DNA of 64,000 nucleotides from Cristatella mucedo (Eukaryota; Bryozoa; Phylactolaemata; Cristatellidae): NCBI GenBank assembly GCA_009760855.2, contig WPIO01000091.1, positions 1,585,501 to 1,649,500 of the forward strand, read 5' to 3'. Shown piece by piece: positions 52,893 to 64,000 of this stretch (position 1 is its first letter; each line of letters starts with the position of its first letter). The notes under the pieces were generated by a model. It saw only the letters and a program-made list of their open reading frames with translations, ran no database searches and was not told where the DNA came from. The position numbers and the translations under genes were made by a program.

Positions 52893-53400
52893 CTTAATAA
52901 TAATAATAATTATAATAATGCACTTGATAAAGCGCCCTCAAAGAACTTAATCTCTTTCTAGGCGCTTTACATTGGCTGCGAAGTGAAATATAATTAAATG
53001 GTAAGTAAAATCATGCTTGAAAAATAGGCAAAATGAATAATATGGTTAGGGGCGACATGCACAGGGTCAGCATGCAAATGTGGTTAGTGGCAGCATGCAC
53101 AGTGTCAGCACGCATTAGCACATCAAGGACGAATCAGAGGGACCCACTAAGTGCTGTCCTAAATAGGTGTGTTTTTAAGTTCCTTTTAAATGTGGTCAGG
53201 TCAGGGGATGTTCTGACGCAGGTCGAGAGCTGGGCCTGATGTGGGAGTATATCTGAGAGAGGCTGGGGCCATAGAATGAAGGCACCTAAAAGTGAGCGAC
53301 AAAACCTTGAAGTCAATCCGTTGCTTGACTGGTAGCCAGTGCAGGTCGGCGAGAAGCGGAGTAATGTCCCAACTGCGACGTGCGTTTGTGCTGGTAAATT
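52893..53400 (-). mobile_element. LINE RT C-terminus and 3' end, minus strand
   Basis: The minus strand reads DITPLLADLHWLPVKQRIDF, the hallmark LHWLPVxQRIxFK segment after the RT domain in CR1/L2/Rex-like LINEs. After a frameshift it reads DLTTFKRNLKTHLFRTAL, the usual C-terminal end. A 3' UTR with the GCGCTTTA motif and an (ATT)n tail finishes at about 52.90 kb. Frameshifted and 5'-truncated. Confidence 0.8.
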
Positions 53401-53909
53401 ATAAATTAAAGTAAATTAATTAAAGTAAATTAATTAATTAATTAAATTAATTAATTACAAATTAAAGTAAATTGCTTTAACAAGTGCATTATTATTGTTA
53501 TTATTATCAGCTAATGAGCAAAATTCATACTCATAGCCTCTTTGGAATGCAATCACGAGCAGGCGGAGCTTGCAGAAAAATTATCCAAGTCTTCGACCCA
53601 CCATTTTCTATCTGTTGTGTAAAACTTAATAGCTTTTAAGAATTTCATATACACCTGCTTACTTCTTACTGCTTCTTTAATAGTCCTATTCGTAGCATCC
53701 CGCTCGCATGAATTCAATTCAAATGGCAGTGACATGGTCAGCAAGGTAAATTACATCCCCGGCATTAAGCTTGCTGGTACGGCAGTTTGTCTCAACTAAC
53801 ATAATATTATTTCATCTGCAAAAATTACTAATTCTTTTGTGAGAGCGTCACCTTAGTTACATCTGCAGCGTTTTAACGCTAGGTAAAATATTCTCTATGT
53901 AATGCTTAC

Positions 53910-53973
53910 CACTTCACTTCTGTTGGCTCCTTAATAGCCCTAGTGGTTGCCGGCTCAGGTAACTTCACTGGTG
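53910..53973 (-). CDS. Isolated exon-like block in unique DNA
   Basis: The minus strand has a pyrimidine-rich acceptor (TTGCCTTCCAG), then a 64-nt open block coding PVKLPEPATTRAIKEPTEVK and a donor GTG|GTAAGC. A partly similar peptide (ERDATNRTIKEA before GTAAGA) occurs about 200 bp further on at 53.67-53.72 kb, as if two related short exons of a repeat-containing protein lie here. No start or stop context was found, and the gene is unidentified. Confidence 0.25.
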
Positions 53974-53984
53974 CTGGAAGGCAA

Positions 53985-54060
53985 GATACTATAATAAGAA
54001 TAATAATATATTTCTGTGGCGCCGTCAAAGAGCCGAATCTCCTTCCAGACACTTTACAAT
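53985..54060 (-). mobile_element. Degenerate LINE 3' tail
   Basis: An (AAT)n run followed by a diverged copy of the 3'-end motif (tggcgccgtcaaagagccg, then ccagacactttaca). Same element type as 52.9 kb but older. Confidence 0.5.
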
Positions 54061-54559
54061 GTTGCAGAGCATGCACAACCAAATAATCGGCAGTAGCATC
54101 CGCAAGTAGCAAGCTCGGTTTAACCAGGGAAATGCACAAGGAGGATGAATCACAAATACCCACTAAAGGACGCAATGAGCAAGTACAGCTTAACTTCTTT
54201 TTTAATGGCGTCATGTCAAGGAAGTTGTGACTGGTATCGGTACTCATTTCCGGACTATGGGAGCATACGAAATAAAGGCATGGTCTCTGAAAGTTTTAGG
54301 GTTCGTACGGCGTATAGGTCAACGATGCGACTTTGAGAAGAGTTCTGAAGAATAACTAATGATAATAATAATAATAAAAATAATAAGTATCCACAGCATA
54401 AGAGTATCTGAAAAATATCAACAACAAAAAATAAAAATCAAATCAAAAATAAAAAAAATATAGAATTGACTCTATAGATTAGAATGAACCCATTGAGTCA
54501 TTGAGGCAATGCTTCAGCCTACTCAGGCGTTAGAATAAATAAAAAATCAATCAATGCTT

Positions 54560-55075
54560 CAGTCCAGTAGATTTCGATCGTACAGAGCAAAGTTCTTACG
54601 CTGACCCACAAGGCTAAGGCCGCGGCTTGGTTCCTCCATACAAAGCTAAACTACTGCACCAGTTTCAGCCTCCTCGTGCCCTCAGGTCCTGTAAGGACGA
54701 TAAATTGGCCGTACCGTTCCTCCGTTTAAAAACCGTTGGCAACAGAAGCTTTAGCTCTGCAGGTCCCAGAATGCGGAACTTGCATCCACGATTCTTAAGC
54801 AACGATAACTACTCTCCTGCTGCCGACTATAGTACATCCTTTCCAGCGGTCTTGAGCTGCTACTTCCATGCTCCTCACTACCTCAACTGTTCTCCTGACT
54901 CTGCTATGCTTCCCACTTTCTCTTTGTTGCGTGAGATGAAGTCTGTTGGCTACCGAATGCGTACCGAAAGTCGCCTAGGCTGGAAGTGTGCTATGCAAAA
55001 TCTTTCCTGTAAAACATCTACATAGTCTTACTGGCTTTGTGGAGTTATAGACGGACAAGCATTACATTTGCACCT
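54560..55075 (+). mobile_element. LINE C-terminal fragment
   Basis: The frame at 54627-55025 reads QFQPPRALRSC, then RLKTVGNRSFSSAGPRMRNL, matching the conserved PxRxLRSS...LKTxGxRxFSxAxPxxWN stretch at the end of CR1/L2/Rex-like ORF2. Just upstream, VLTLTHKAKA in a shifted frame is the expected preceding motif. The end (54.93-55.07 kb) is shared with the fragment at 46.86-46.99 kb. Confidence 0.75.
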
Positions 55076-56913
55076 TTTCATTACGTCATCAGCTCTCGGA
55101 AACCGTACTCCCATACTGATCTGAGCATGTTTATTCAGTTATTCAGAAATAACCAAACATATTTTGAACCCTAACGTGAAGAAATAAGGGGTTGCATAAA
55201 TGAGAAAATGTTTTTCATTATCCGTCTACCAGCAATTTTTATTTTTGTATATTTCTGATTAATACACGTGCTCACATCAAAACCTTTTAAAGAAATAGAA
55301 ATGAAACAACATCCTCAGAAGCTGTAAAGCCTGTTTACGATCTAGGAGTAGCAGTGAACAATCGCATAGGTAAATAGCTTAAATTGTACTCACTTAAATT
55401 GATTGCCATAAAGATTTTGTTACTTGGACAAGATAAGCAAACATTGCTTGCAGGAAACCACTTATCATTTTAAAAAGGAATAACGAAACGCTTCAAAAGA
55501 GTTTTGACAGTGTAGCCGTTTATCCTGCACATGAAGTACCCGAAGGCCAATCTGGTTTGCAATAGAGTTAGCAATTGCAATATCATTTAGTTATGCCAGC
55601 TGAATGAACTTAAGGTAAGTGTACTGAAACCGGTAGTTCACCAAAGTCAAGGAGCCCGTAGTGCCTTTGCAATCCTCCGTGAGAATTCATACCTGCAATC
55701 GAGCTCAATACGGAAATGCCAAGGGCGTGGCGTTTCTTCTTCTTACGTGAGTCAGACGCTAATCATCGTACCCTAACTGTGCATAAGGAACTCATTACCC
55801 AAACACGTCTGCTGAGCGTTCACGTGCCCCTTGGTCTATAAATAGCACATGCTGCAAGCTAGGTGCTTATATACAGAGCCTGGTACGTGAGAGATACCTC
55901 CTGCTTTTTTTAAGAGTACTTGATGCGTGACCGCATGCCCATTATGTGCCGCATAGCAAAATATGCGGGCCAAAAATCACCAGGCATGCCAGAATCGATG
56001 CACCAACCAAGTGATTAGCAGCAGATTGCAAATTATCAAGCACCCTGGGTAATGCACTTGGTTATATCTATCAATGTCAACAGTTCAACTAGCAGAACTT
56101 TAACGATTGTTGTGTGGTTACGGTAGTTACAGGGGTTACAAACAGGGATAATTTCTTTGTCTACAAAAACTCTGACAACTTACTGTCTGCTGGAGCCTAA
56201 TTTAAGCTTCAAGTCATCATCAATTTTTAAAAATCGTTCATCAGTGACGTCCTAAACACGGAAATTTAGGTCACCTATTAAAGGATCAGCTAAAATCACT
56301 GCAATAATGTTAAACTGCTGAAAACATACTTTTAATCACGCTATGTAACGATCATGAGAAAATTTAGCAGTTTCCCTCCAGGAAGAAGCAGACCAAAGGT
56401 GTTTTTCGTCTGCTAGTGTAAGCTTTGAACGACAGGACATGCGTTTCTAAACCAAAAGAAAAGCTACGTAAAGTGAAGCGAAGGGTATATAGTTTTGTTG
56501 CACGTTCGCAAAAAATTCCAACTCATCACAGCATTCTTCCGCTTATACTGAGATTTAAAAAATATTTTCCGTTCATATAATAGCCAATTGTAAGTACTAA
56601 AGTTTTAGCTGCTGTTATTTGTCGTGGTGAGCTGAATTTCCTATTACATCACAACGGAGTAAGCTCCATTGTAAATAGTGGGTATAGTTAGTTGTGTCTC
56701 ATAACTACGGAAAATTGATTCTAAAATATATAGCTCAATACATTTGGTACAGATTTCACAGTAACGATTAGGGAAGATGGAGTAGCACTTAATCCAGGAA
56801 TGCCGGCTTAGCCGATTTTGAGCTCTCAGTCCCATAGCCGTATACTATAGGCGAGCTCCTTTAAATGCTTGTATTTTTGTCTATACTTGTCATTTTGTGA
56901 TTCCCATCTCTAG

Positions 56914-57387
56914 GTTGCTCTTGCACCTTTTCAAATGAATATCGCCAGTGCTGCATTTAGATGCCTCCGAAAACTTGCAGTAAGTGTAACTATAAATTCT
57001 TCAATTACCCATTCTCAGAGCCACCCAGCTGCAGGCCTGAGTGAACAACGGAATCAGCTACAGAATCTTACGCGGCTGTTGTATCTCTGCCAATCTTTCT
57101 GGAACGTTTTCGCCATTGCCATGCTCCAACGGAGGCTCTCGTATAAAAACCAAGCGACTCCAAGTACAGACAGCTCACATTACTTCGGTGTCATTTTCAT
57201 CCTTTCGCAACCCTCTCAAGCAAACAGCCACGTATGGCTTGAATAAGAAAATAGTCAAAGTCACAAATTAATTTTCAAACAAAAGACTGAATTTTCTCTG
57301 CTTTTATTCTAGTTAAGAGTTTCCCCTGAGCAGCAGCAAACGCACAAATAGTTGTGCTTCCATGTAGACATCGGTACGTGCTTGTTA
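56914..57387 (+). pseudogene. Family 2 candidate, copy in U9, interrupted by insertion
   Basis: Exon 56914-56979 is open with good splice sites (donor GCA|GTAAGT). Alternative a has an early TGA and later a frameshift, though the frame around 57041-57271 is open. Alternative b (from 57313) hits TAG after 12 codons. The segment is then cut at 57387 by the GC-rich insertion. Confidence 0.25.
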
Positions 57388-57891
57388 GCTGGGATTTTGT
57401 GTGTTCTTTCGTGTTTTGTGTTTCTTTTTTGTGTCGTGTGTGTGCGCGCTAGCACGTGGTCTCGGCATAGGGATTTGCCGGCGCGAGCTAGGCGTAGTTG
57501 GCGTGTGTGGAGCTCTAGTTCACCGCGTAGGGTTTAGGCTCCAGGTCGCGCTTCAGTGTGGAGAAGTATTTCCTCCGCAGGAGTGCTTGAGTTGGCGTGT
57601 GTGGAGTATTCCGGTCGCACTGGTGGAAACCGAGTTCTAGTTCACCGGGTAGGGTTTAGACTCCGGTTCCCACTTCAGTGTGGAGAAGTACTCCCTCCGC
57701 TCGAGTGTTTAAGTTGGCGTGTTTGGGGTATTCCCTCGGCACAGGTGGGAACGGATTCCTAGTTCACCGGTTAGGGTTTAGAGTCCGGGTCGCGCTTAGT
57801 GTAGAGGAGTATTCCCTCCGCAAGAGTGTTGAACGTGCGAGGAGTGTGGAGATAAAGCTGAACTAGACGCGCAGCGACTTTGTGCGTTACA
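57388..57891. repeat. GC-rich insertion containing a 122-bp tandem repeat
   Basis: About 500 bp of clearly GC-richer DNA splits a family 2 terminal exon between 'cttgtta' and 'ttactattgaatcag', leaving a TTA on both sides. Inside, 'agttcaccg' recurs at 57517, 57639 and 57761, exactly 122 bp apart, with 'gttggcgtg' at 57497, 57591 and 57713. Each unit includes a 'tagggttta' word. ORFs across it are repeat shadows. Origin unknown. Confidence 0.75.
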
Positions 57892-60176
57892 TTACTATTG
57901 AATCAGAGGCGACAGTTTTCATTTACAATAAAACGCTCAGAAATTTCGCTCTCACTGACGGTTGACATCTAATCTTCATACGCATTACAGTGAGTTTTTA
58001 CACCAGACTGGTCTATCGTCATGCAGTATCCATGCAAATAGCATTTAGGATCAAACCTAGCTCGCACAAATGCATTGATTAAATTACGCACACAGTTCCT
58101 TTTTCAGATTCAATCGCTTTGAGTACATTTCCTTAGGAACTGGTTCGCTCGAAGGAAAATATAAAGGAGAAATGATCAGGAGTTATAAGGGACATTCCTC
58201 TACTCTAAAGCTACGGTTCCTCATATAGAGGCTTCACGGTGCAGTAGTGGACCAACTAATTTAATAAACGGAAACTTTACAAACTAGAGAGTGACGTGAG
58301 AAATTTGGTCACAGAGCTAATCACTTGAAATAATTACATTCGCAAAGGGCGTCCAACTACCCACACATAAATTGTATGTTTGTTAAATTCTGTGATAACA
58401 CCGATCACGACCTCTTTTAACTCTGCCTCGATCTCGCCTCGGTAGGCACTTACAATGTCATGCAATGTATGCATCATCTCGTCTCTGAGGTTTAAAGTAT
58501 TCCAGCAGTGTAAAATTGCATAGATCATCCAAGAAAAAGCTTAAATACGTGTTTTCAGTGGGATCGATTTAACAAGTAAACTTCACCCATGTCGACGTGA
58601 TAGCCAGTCAAATCTAGTATGTAGATCTATGAAGATGACATATACCAATGCTATCCATATATGTCAGCTTGCCAGCCTGTCTATGTTTCTCAACTGCCAA
58701 GGCACATGTATCCCCAAAGTCAGCACAAAGAAGACACGATAGATTCTCTAATTTACCAAAGATATCCTTACATTATTACTAAAATCATTAACAGTATTTA
58801 ATGTGTCATAGAGCTATCCGACGATTCAATCTATTTCCAGGCACTTTACATTTGCAGCTAAGGAAGGGTAATTGAATGCTAAGTGGTAGCATACTTAGCA
58901 ACAGCAAGCGTAAAATGGGTAAACGTGACAGACTCAAGCTCAGCATGCAAGTCATTCGCCCTCTAAGGTAATGAGGCTGCCGAATTAACTAACCACGTGG
59001 CTGAAATTACGTTATGTCCACGACTGGCTGGAAATCGGTATGGCTCTGCACATCTTGATGGCTGATTTGATAGCAGCACTGAACAGAGTCGGCACCATAT
59101 GGTACATACAAAGAAAAAAAGCATGAATACGACATTAACAGTTGGACGCCTTCAATAGGCTCAGCCAGCTTTATGCATATTCCATTCCGTTATAAGTCAG
59201 TGTACTTTTCCAATGAGACATTTCGCAAAATGAACACGTCGACTCTAATCCCGATGGTGCATTGTTCCATGTGTGGCTTGCTAAAACTATTGATTGCTCA
59301 GACGAGAATAGTGCGTTCAAACGTATGCATTCATTTATGACTTCCGATCTTGGCTTTCTTATTTATAGCTGAAGTACTGTTTGGTGCAATCGCGAGTAGT
59401 AAATTCAGGCTAAGAAATCCAAGAGAAAATCAGATGCTTTGGTATTGGTCCGCATCGTGACAGCTGCCATGGTACAGTGTTCTCGCTGACATGCAATCAT
59501 TTCTAACATGGCGGCCTATCTGCTTCAAAGTTGTGTCACTTACTTTGAGGAGCTATCATTTTCTTGCTCCAGCATGGGTTTCAGAACAGCACGTTAACCA
59601 GCCAAGGAATTGTACCACTAACTTTCCTCACTCGGTAGTTTACAGAGTCTTCGAACCAAAATATGTTCTTTTCCTAGCCACGGGTCAAGTTCGTGTGCTC
59701 ACAGAAGCTTATAACTCACTCCTAAGTGGTATCGTAAGGTCTCCTGACTAATGAGGTTAACAACAGATGCTACCAATGCTCCCGTATCTGACGACATTTG
59801 CTGGGTTTGTATGATTTGAAAGTCATATGCTACAATGTGCTGACAGTGAGCTTCTGACAGTAAACCCTATTCGCTATTTTTTATTCCATATGTTAGCACC
59901 ATTTGTAATGTGCCAGTTAAGGCTGTGCATGTCACACTGAACTTTGAGATAGTACTTCCGTTATCACACATAAGTGCCTACAATTAAAATAAATTATCGG
60001 TGGACACTCTGCAGACGTGTAAATGCTCAATTTATCGAATGCTGAATGACAACCTGGGGCATATGCTTTTTTCCACGAATTTAACTTCTGCAGTCCCGTT
60101 CACTGGATTATATTGTTGCTTTATTGAATGACTTTCTAGTGCCTCGAACCTTTAGCTTTTCACAGTGGCCTCAATA

Positions 60177-63100
60177 TCAATCAGCAATACAACTAAATTT
60201 AGGCCAATTTCTTTTGAATCGATGAGAATCCAGCAGCGATCAGCTCTTTTTGTTCGTGAAATCACGATGACTGGATTGATCTAATACGAGGTAAGCTGAT
60301 ATTGGCTTAGTGATTGAGAGATGGTCCTGCTTTGCCTTTCCAACTAACTCTGATCATAAACCCACCATATCTCTTTCTTATCCCATCATCTACAAAACAG
60401 AAAGATATGTCGTGGGTATTGTCGTAACAGCATGGCAATAGTCGATTACGACGACAATAACAATCAATTCTAATGACATAAAAGGACTAACCGTATTAAT
60501 TCAGCGAATTGCGTTCCTATGCATTACTGATTAGAAAGCCGGAACAGTCTTTTTTGTTTTAGCTTTGATTACGTTCAATGTTTTGGCATACCAAAGTGGT
60601 TTCCCGGAAGGACCGAAATTTTAGAGATGAGCTCATGACAATCGAGCCTACTATTACGTTTTCTGTTAAGAATACGTTGTTAAAATAGCCACAATGAACA
60701 TCAACAAATCGGCTCGGCTGAAAATCAATCATCCTGTCACTCAGCATTCCAACATTAAGGCATTAGGCTGATAATCAAACTAACCTTCAATAAAGCTGAG
60801 CCATCCTTTAGCTGTTCTTGCAGACTCTCAGCGGAAACTTCCTAAAATGCACAGAAAATACTTCCCCGTAAAATATGTGTATATGGATTAGAGTTTAATA
60901 CCAACTAACCGGCATATCATATTACCGTGTAATAGTCTTCTCGATATTCAGAAAGTCTTTTCTACGATCACCTGATCGTAAGCTGCCGGCACCAGGATGG
61001 TGAAAAGAACGAACAGCAAAGCTAACTCAATTTCCTTTGCATTTCTGTAGATAAGGAATTAGGCCGATTAATTGACAGTTATTTCTATTCATGAATAGCA
61101 AATTGCATTGATTTACCGTAGCTTTACTGTACTCATGCTATTCCACTGCACCTACAAGCTAAAACGTTGAGGAGTCGCCTGCATTCGTTGCACGTCGGCT
61201 GAAACCAGCATTTTTTAGATAAACCAACGAATAAACTTGAACTCTAGTCGTAGAGCTACATTCCCGCTTCTTTCTATCGCTCCTCTCTCTCGCTCCTTTC
61301 TCTCCCTCATCTCTCTCGCACCACGTGCGAGTGAGATGAGGGTGAAATAGGCACGAAGAACTCTATACACAAATACTCCTTGCCGATCATGTACAAGCTC
61401 CTTGGTCTACTACAACTTTAGCCAGCATTCTAGATGCTTATATCCAGAGCCCGGCACATGAGAAACACTTCTTCTGATCCTTAGATAAGCACTCTGCATG
61501 TGACTACATTGCCCAATAGTCATCTGTAGAGCGAAATACAGGTGACGTAAACTACCAAGCTTGTCTCTATCAAAGGACGAACTACGGGATAACCAGCAGA
61601 TTGCTAATGTGCCAGCACCCTGGGTAACGTACTTGGTGATTGATCAGTGTCATGAGTTCAACTACAGTAGACTTTGACGACTTTTTATACAGCCATGGTA
61701 TTTGCAGAGTAGTGCTGGACGATTGATTACCAATCTAGGAATATTGCTGCAGGTTTTCTCTTCCTTGTTTTTGGCTTCGTTTTTACACATCTGCTACCAG
61801 CCAGCCATTAACGACATTCTGATATTGCGATGGTACGTAAAGCACAATGTCCCCGTACTTCAGTATAACAGATGCAAATATATCCAGCTCTAACTTATTC
61901 CATCACTTTCAGATCTATGAAACGGAGCATCTGATGTCGTTAGACTGAGTTTCAAGCTCAAAAAATCAGTCGGTTTATTGCTAACACTTATTATCTGCAA
62001 TCAAGGGATTATGCGACAGTTTTTGCCAAGGCCGTATCAACTGTGGATGCCTTAAGTTAGATGGACAACCAGGATTCGAAGCTCGGGGCACTGGCATTTT
62101 TACTGATCTTAACTCTAGTTCACATAACCGTCGGTAGACGACGTGGCTGCTGATGACTGCCTTCAACCATGTCTGCTAGTATTTAATAGATTTGTGTTTA
62201 ATTTTTCAATTTTCGTACCATGCAGAAGCAGGCAAGAGTGACACACGGCTTTGGCTTCAGGATTTCGTGCGGCTTGTGTTCCTTTCCCAGTTTTTCTTGA
62301 ACTTTTTAGAAGGAGCGATGGTTGGACGGAATTGACCGTAAATAACCATGGGGATCCTAATTCTAAGAGCTCGAACATATTTCGGTGCCATTTCCCTGCT
62401 TTGGCAACCCTCTCAAGTAAACATCCAAGTACAACTCTGACTAAGAAATGGTCAAAGGTCACCCTATAGTACCCCAGTAAAATATTAAGTTATCTCTACT
62501 TCTATTCTTGCTAAGAGTTTACCTGAACAGCAGGAAACGTACAAATATGTGTATCCATGTAGATGTCAGTACGTGTGTGTTACTTTCTGATCAGAGATGA
62601 CAGTTTTTATATACAATAAACTGCTCAGATATTTCCATGATTCCGAGGGCTGATATTTATTTTTCTCAGACATTAAATTTGGGTTGTAGGTTAGACTAAA
62701 GTACAGTCATGCAGTCTCTTTGCCAAGAGTATTTAGCGTCAAGCATAGCTCCTAGAAATATATTGAATACAATATGCACAGGGTTTCTGCTTTAAGATTT
62801 CACCGCTTTCAGTAAATTTTCATAAGAACAACATTGCTTTAAGTATAATATCAATAGGAAATTATCAGAATACATTAAGCGACGTACTCACAGTCTGAGA
62901 CTGGAGTTCCTCATAAAGAAACTCTGTGTAGAAGCGGAGGACCAACCGATCTCCTAGATATAAACGTTAACAACTTGGAAGTAAATTACAGTCTGGTTAA
63001 ACGGCTAATCACTTGCCGACTTAGGGAGGCTAAGGGTGTCTAACTGGCTCTTCAAAAATTCTGAGTTTATTCTATATTGTTCTTGCTTGACATGATATTC

Positions 63101-64000
63101 TGGCTGTATTTGATATTATCGATCGACGATTCTTTTCCTAATGAGCCTATTAACCCGCCTGGGTATGCACTTTCAATGTTTTCAATATCGTCATGGTCTA
63201 TCCCAGTGGGTGACAGTAAAATAAAGCAATGATGCAAACGTGCATGAATCTTCCAAGGAACCACTGTAGTACATCGTTGGGTAAGAGCTGTTCAAAATGT
63301 ATGCTTTCCTACGTGTCGATGTCATATCGACGTTAAATAAAGAACTCCAGTCGATGCTTGTGGACTATATGCAAGTACCAATCTGCTGCCTCTCACAGCT
63401 CGCCAGGCTGTCTATCATCTGCCATTGTGCTTGTTTCCGTAAGTCAGCTTTTTTCGGCAAAATACTTTCTGCAATGGATACATCTTGGCTCAAATTAACA
63501 GTTACAATTGAAACAGATTAACTTTGAAATCGCTTTTTGTACGCCTAAAGTCGACTTGGCCAGTGTATATCTGGTAGTATCTTGGCTTAGGCAGGTTAAT
63601 TATTTAAAGGTGACGTCTGGCAAGACGAAAACTGCAGTTCCAGTTAACACTGCACACTCTTTGCTGTGTAACTTTACTAAAATTCGGGACCTCCATAACA
63701 AGAATAGTGCATGTAAAGTTATCCATTCGTTTGTGACACCTGACTTCAACTTACTCACTAATTGGTGACATACTGTTTAGTTCAATCAGGAGGCAACAAT
63801 CAAGGCCGAAATCGGAAGCGAGTCTTTCAGGTCACGATTGTGACAAGTGCCATACCACACTTTACTCGCCGACGTGCACTCGCTCTCAGCGAGGCTGCCT
63901 ATCTGCTTCAGGGTTCTGTCACGTACTTTGAGGTGCTTTCATTTTTTTGCTCCAGCCTGCATACAAGAACAGCATCATAACCAGGCTAAGAATTTCACCA
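60177..64000. repeat. Array unit U10 (beta class), partial, runs off window
   Basis: U10 has the beta start, then at about 60.71 kb a deletion joins it to the middle of gene family 1, so G10 keeps only the propeptide and signal exons. Short blocks follow from several parts of the standard unit (61.3-62.1 kb), a short CT-rich run at 61.26-61.33 kb, and a strongly diverged family 2 block at 62.2-62.5 kb. The 62.5-64.0 kb part is a diverged copy of the unit's 3' region. Confidence 0.65.
60785..61044 (-). pseudogene. G10: signal and propeptide exons only, start codon lost
   Basis: The signal exon homolog (60972-61031) has ATT GAG where other copies have ATG AAG. The rest of the hydrophobic core is preserved (LALLFVLFTILVPAAYDQ), with donor CAG|GTGATC. 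The propeptide exon (60841-60785) is 57 nt: EVSAESLQEQLKDGSALL with a 1-nt deletion near its end. A deletion joins the intron after it directly to the unit start, so no C-terminal exons remain, and no TATA block is found upstream. Confidence 0.6.

Larger units (their letters stand above)
53401..54560. other. Unique DNA in U9 with AT-rich runs and exon-like block
   Basis: Begins with an 'aattaattaatt' simple run (53.40-53.47 kb). It contains the isolated exon-like block (53.91-53.97 kb), a degenerate LINE tail (53.99-54.06 kb), and (AAT)n and A-rich runs (54.36-54.47 kb). Nothing else is supported. Confidence 0.4.
48976..60176. repeat. Array unit U9 (alpha class), expanded by insertions
   Basis: U9 starts with a junction at about 48.98 kb that skips the first part of the alpha start. 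It holds G9 and a remnant promoter, then a long insertion zone (50.97-55.1 kb) with LINE pieces and DNA not matching other units. The array order resumes at about 55.15 kb (compare 9.15 and 38.75 kb), continues through the family 2 block (56.9-57.4 kb), is interrupted by the 57.39-57.89 kb minisatellite, and ends in the normal 3' region. Confidence 0.7.

Noticed and set aside
53906-54247. 113-codon minus-strand ORF as a single gene
   Set aside because: It runs through a degenerate LINE tail; only the 64-nt block with splice signals at its 3' end is worth keeping.
57513-57790. Interstitial telomere repeat
   Set aside because: 'tagggttta' occurs once per 122-bp period rather than as a tandem 6- or 7-mer.
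57352-57866. Overlapping Arg/Val/Cys-rich ORFs
   Set aside because: Shadows of the GC-rich 122-bp tandem repeat; the frames shift between repeat copies.
62163-62462. 99-codon minus-strand ORF
   Set aside because: Antisense to the diverged family 2 block. The same frame has stops in most other units, so it is probably chance.

Overview
This is eukaryotic DNA, most likely from a metazoan and probably an invertebrate. It is AT-rich, has long (TA)n microsatellites, GT-AG introns, TATA-type promoters and decayed non-LTR retrotransposon (LINE) fragments of the CR1/L2/Rex-like kind. There are no prokaryotic operons, rRNA, tRNA or CRISPR arrays. The species cannot be named from sequence alone. No complete housekeeping gene is present, and most six-frame ORFs are chance readings inside repeats.

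Nearly all 64 kb is one tandem array of about ten divergent segmental units (U1-U10) in head-to-tail order, boundaries near 0.24, 6.3, 14.2, 20.8, 28.6, 33.2, 36.9, 43.6, 49.0 and 60.2 kb. The units fall into two sequence classes by eye: alpha (U1, U4, U5, U7, U9) and beta (U2, U3, U6, U8, U10). The longest undisrupted units are about 7.8 kb. The others have internal deletions, and U9 is expanded to about 11 kb by LINE fragments, unique DNA and a GC-rich minisatellite insertion.

The best-supported content is a small multi-exon gene on the minus strand, repeated once per unit (copies G1-G10). It has a TATA box, a short non-coding first exon with a good donor, an exon holding an ATG and a roughly 20-residue signal peptide, a 58-nt exon coding an acidic propeptide-like segment, and one or two short C-terminal exons beside a (TA)n tract. 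This is the layout expected of a secreted-peptide precursor (antimicrobial, venom-like or signalling). I do not recognise the family. Every copy in the window carries at least one lesion (stop, frameshift, lost start, lost splice site or missing exons), so the array looks largely pseudogenic here.

The plus strand of each unit carries a second, weaker candidate: a 66-nt exon with matching splice sites, followed by two alternative terminal exons in compatible phase, one Cys-rich and one followed by a polyadenylation signal. Its 5' exons were not found. Several other short ORFs keep identical length between units, but substitutions are not concentrated at third codon positions, so these are listed at low confidence.

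The 51.6-55.1 kb part of U9 is different: single-copy-looking DNA, three LINE 3' ends in both orientations, a LINE RT C-terminus, and one isolated exon-like block.
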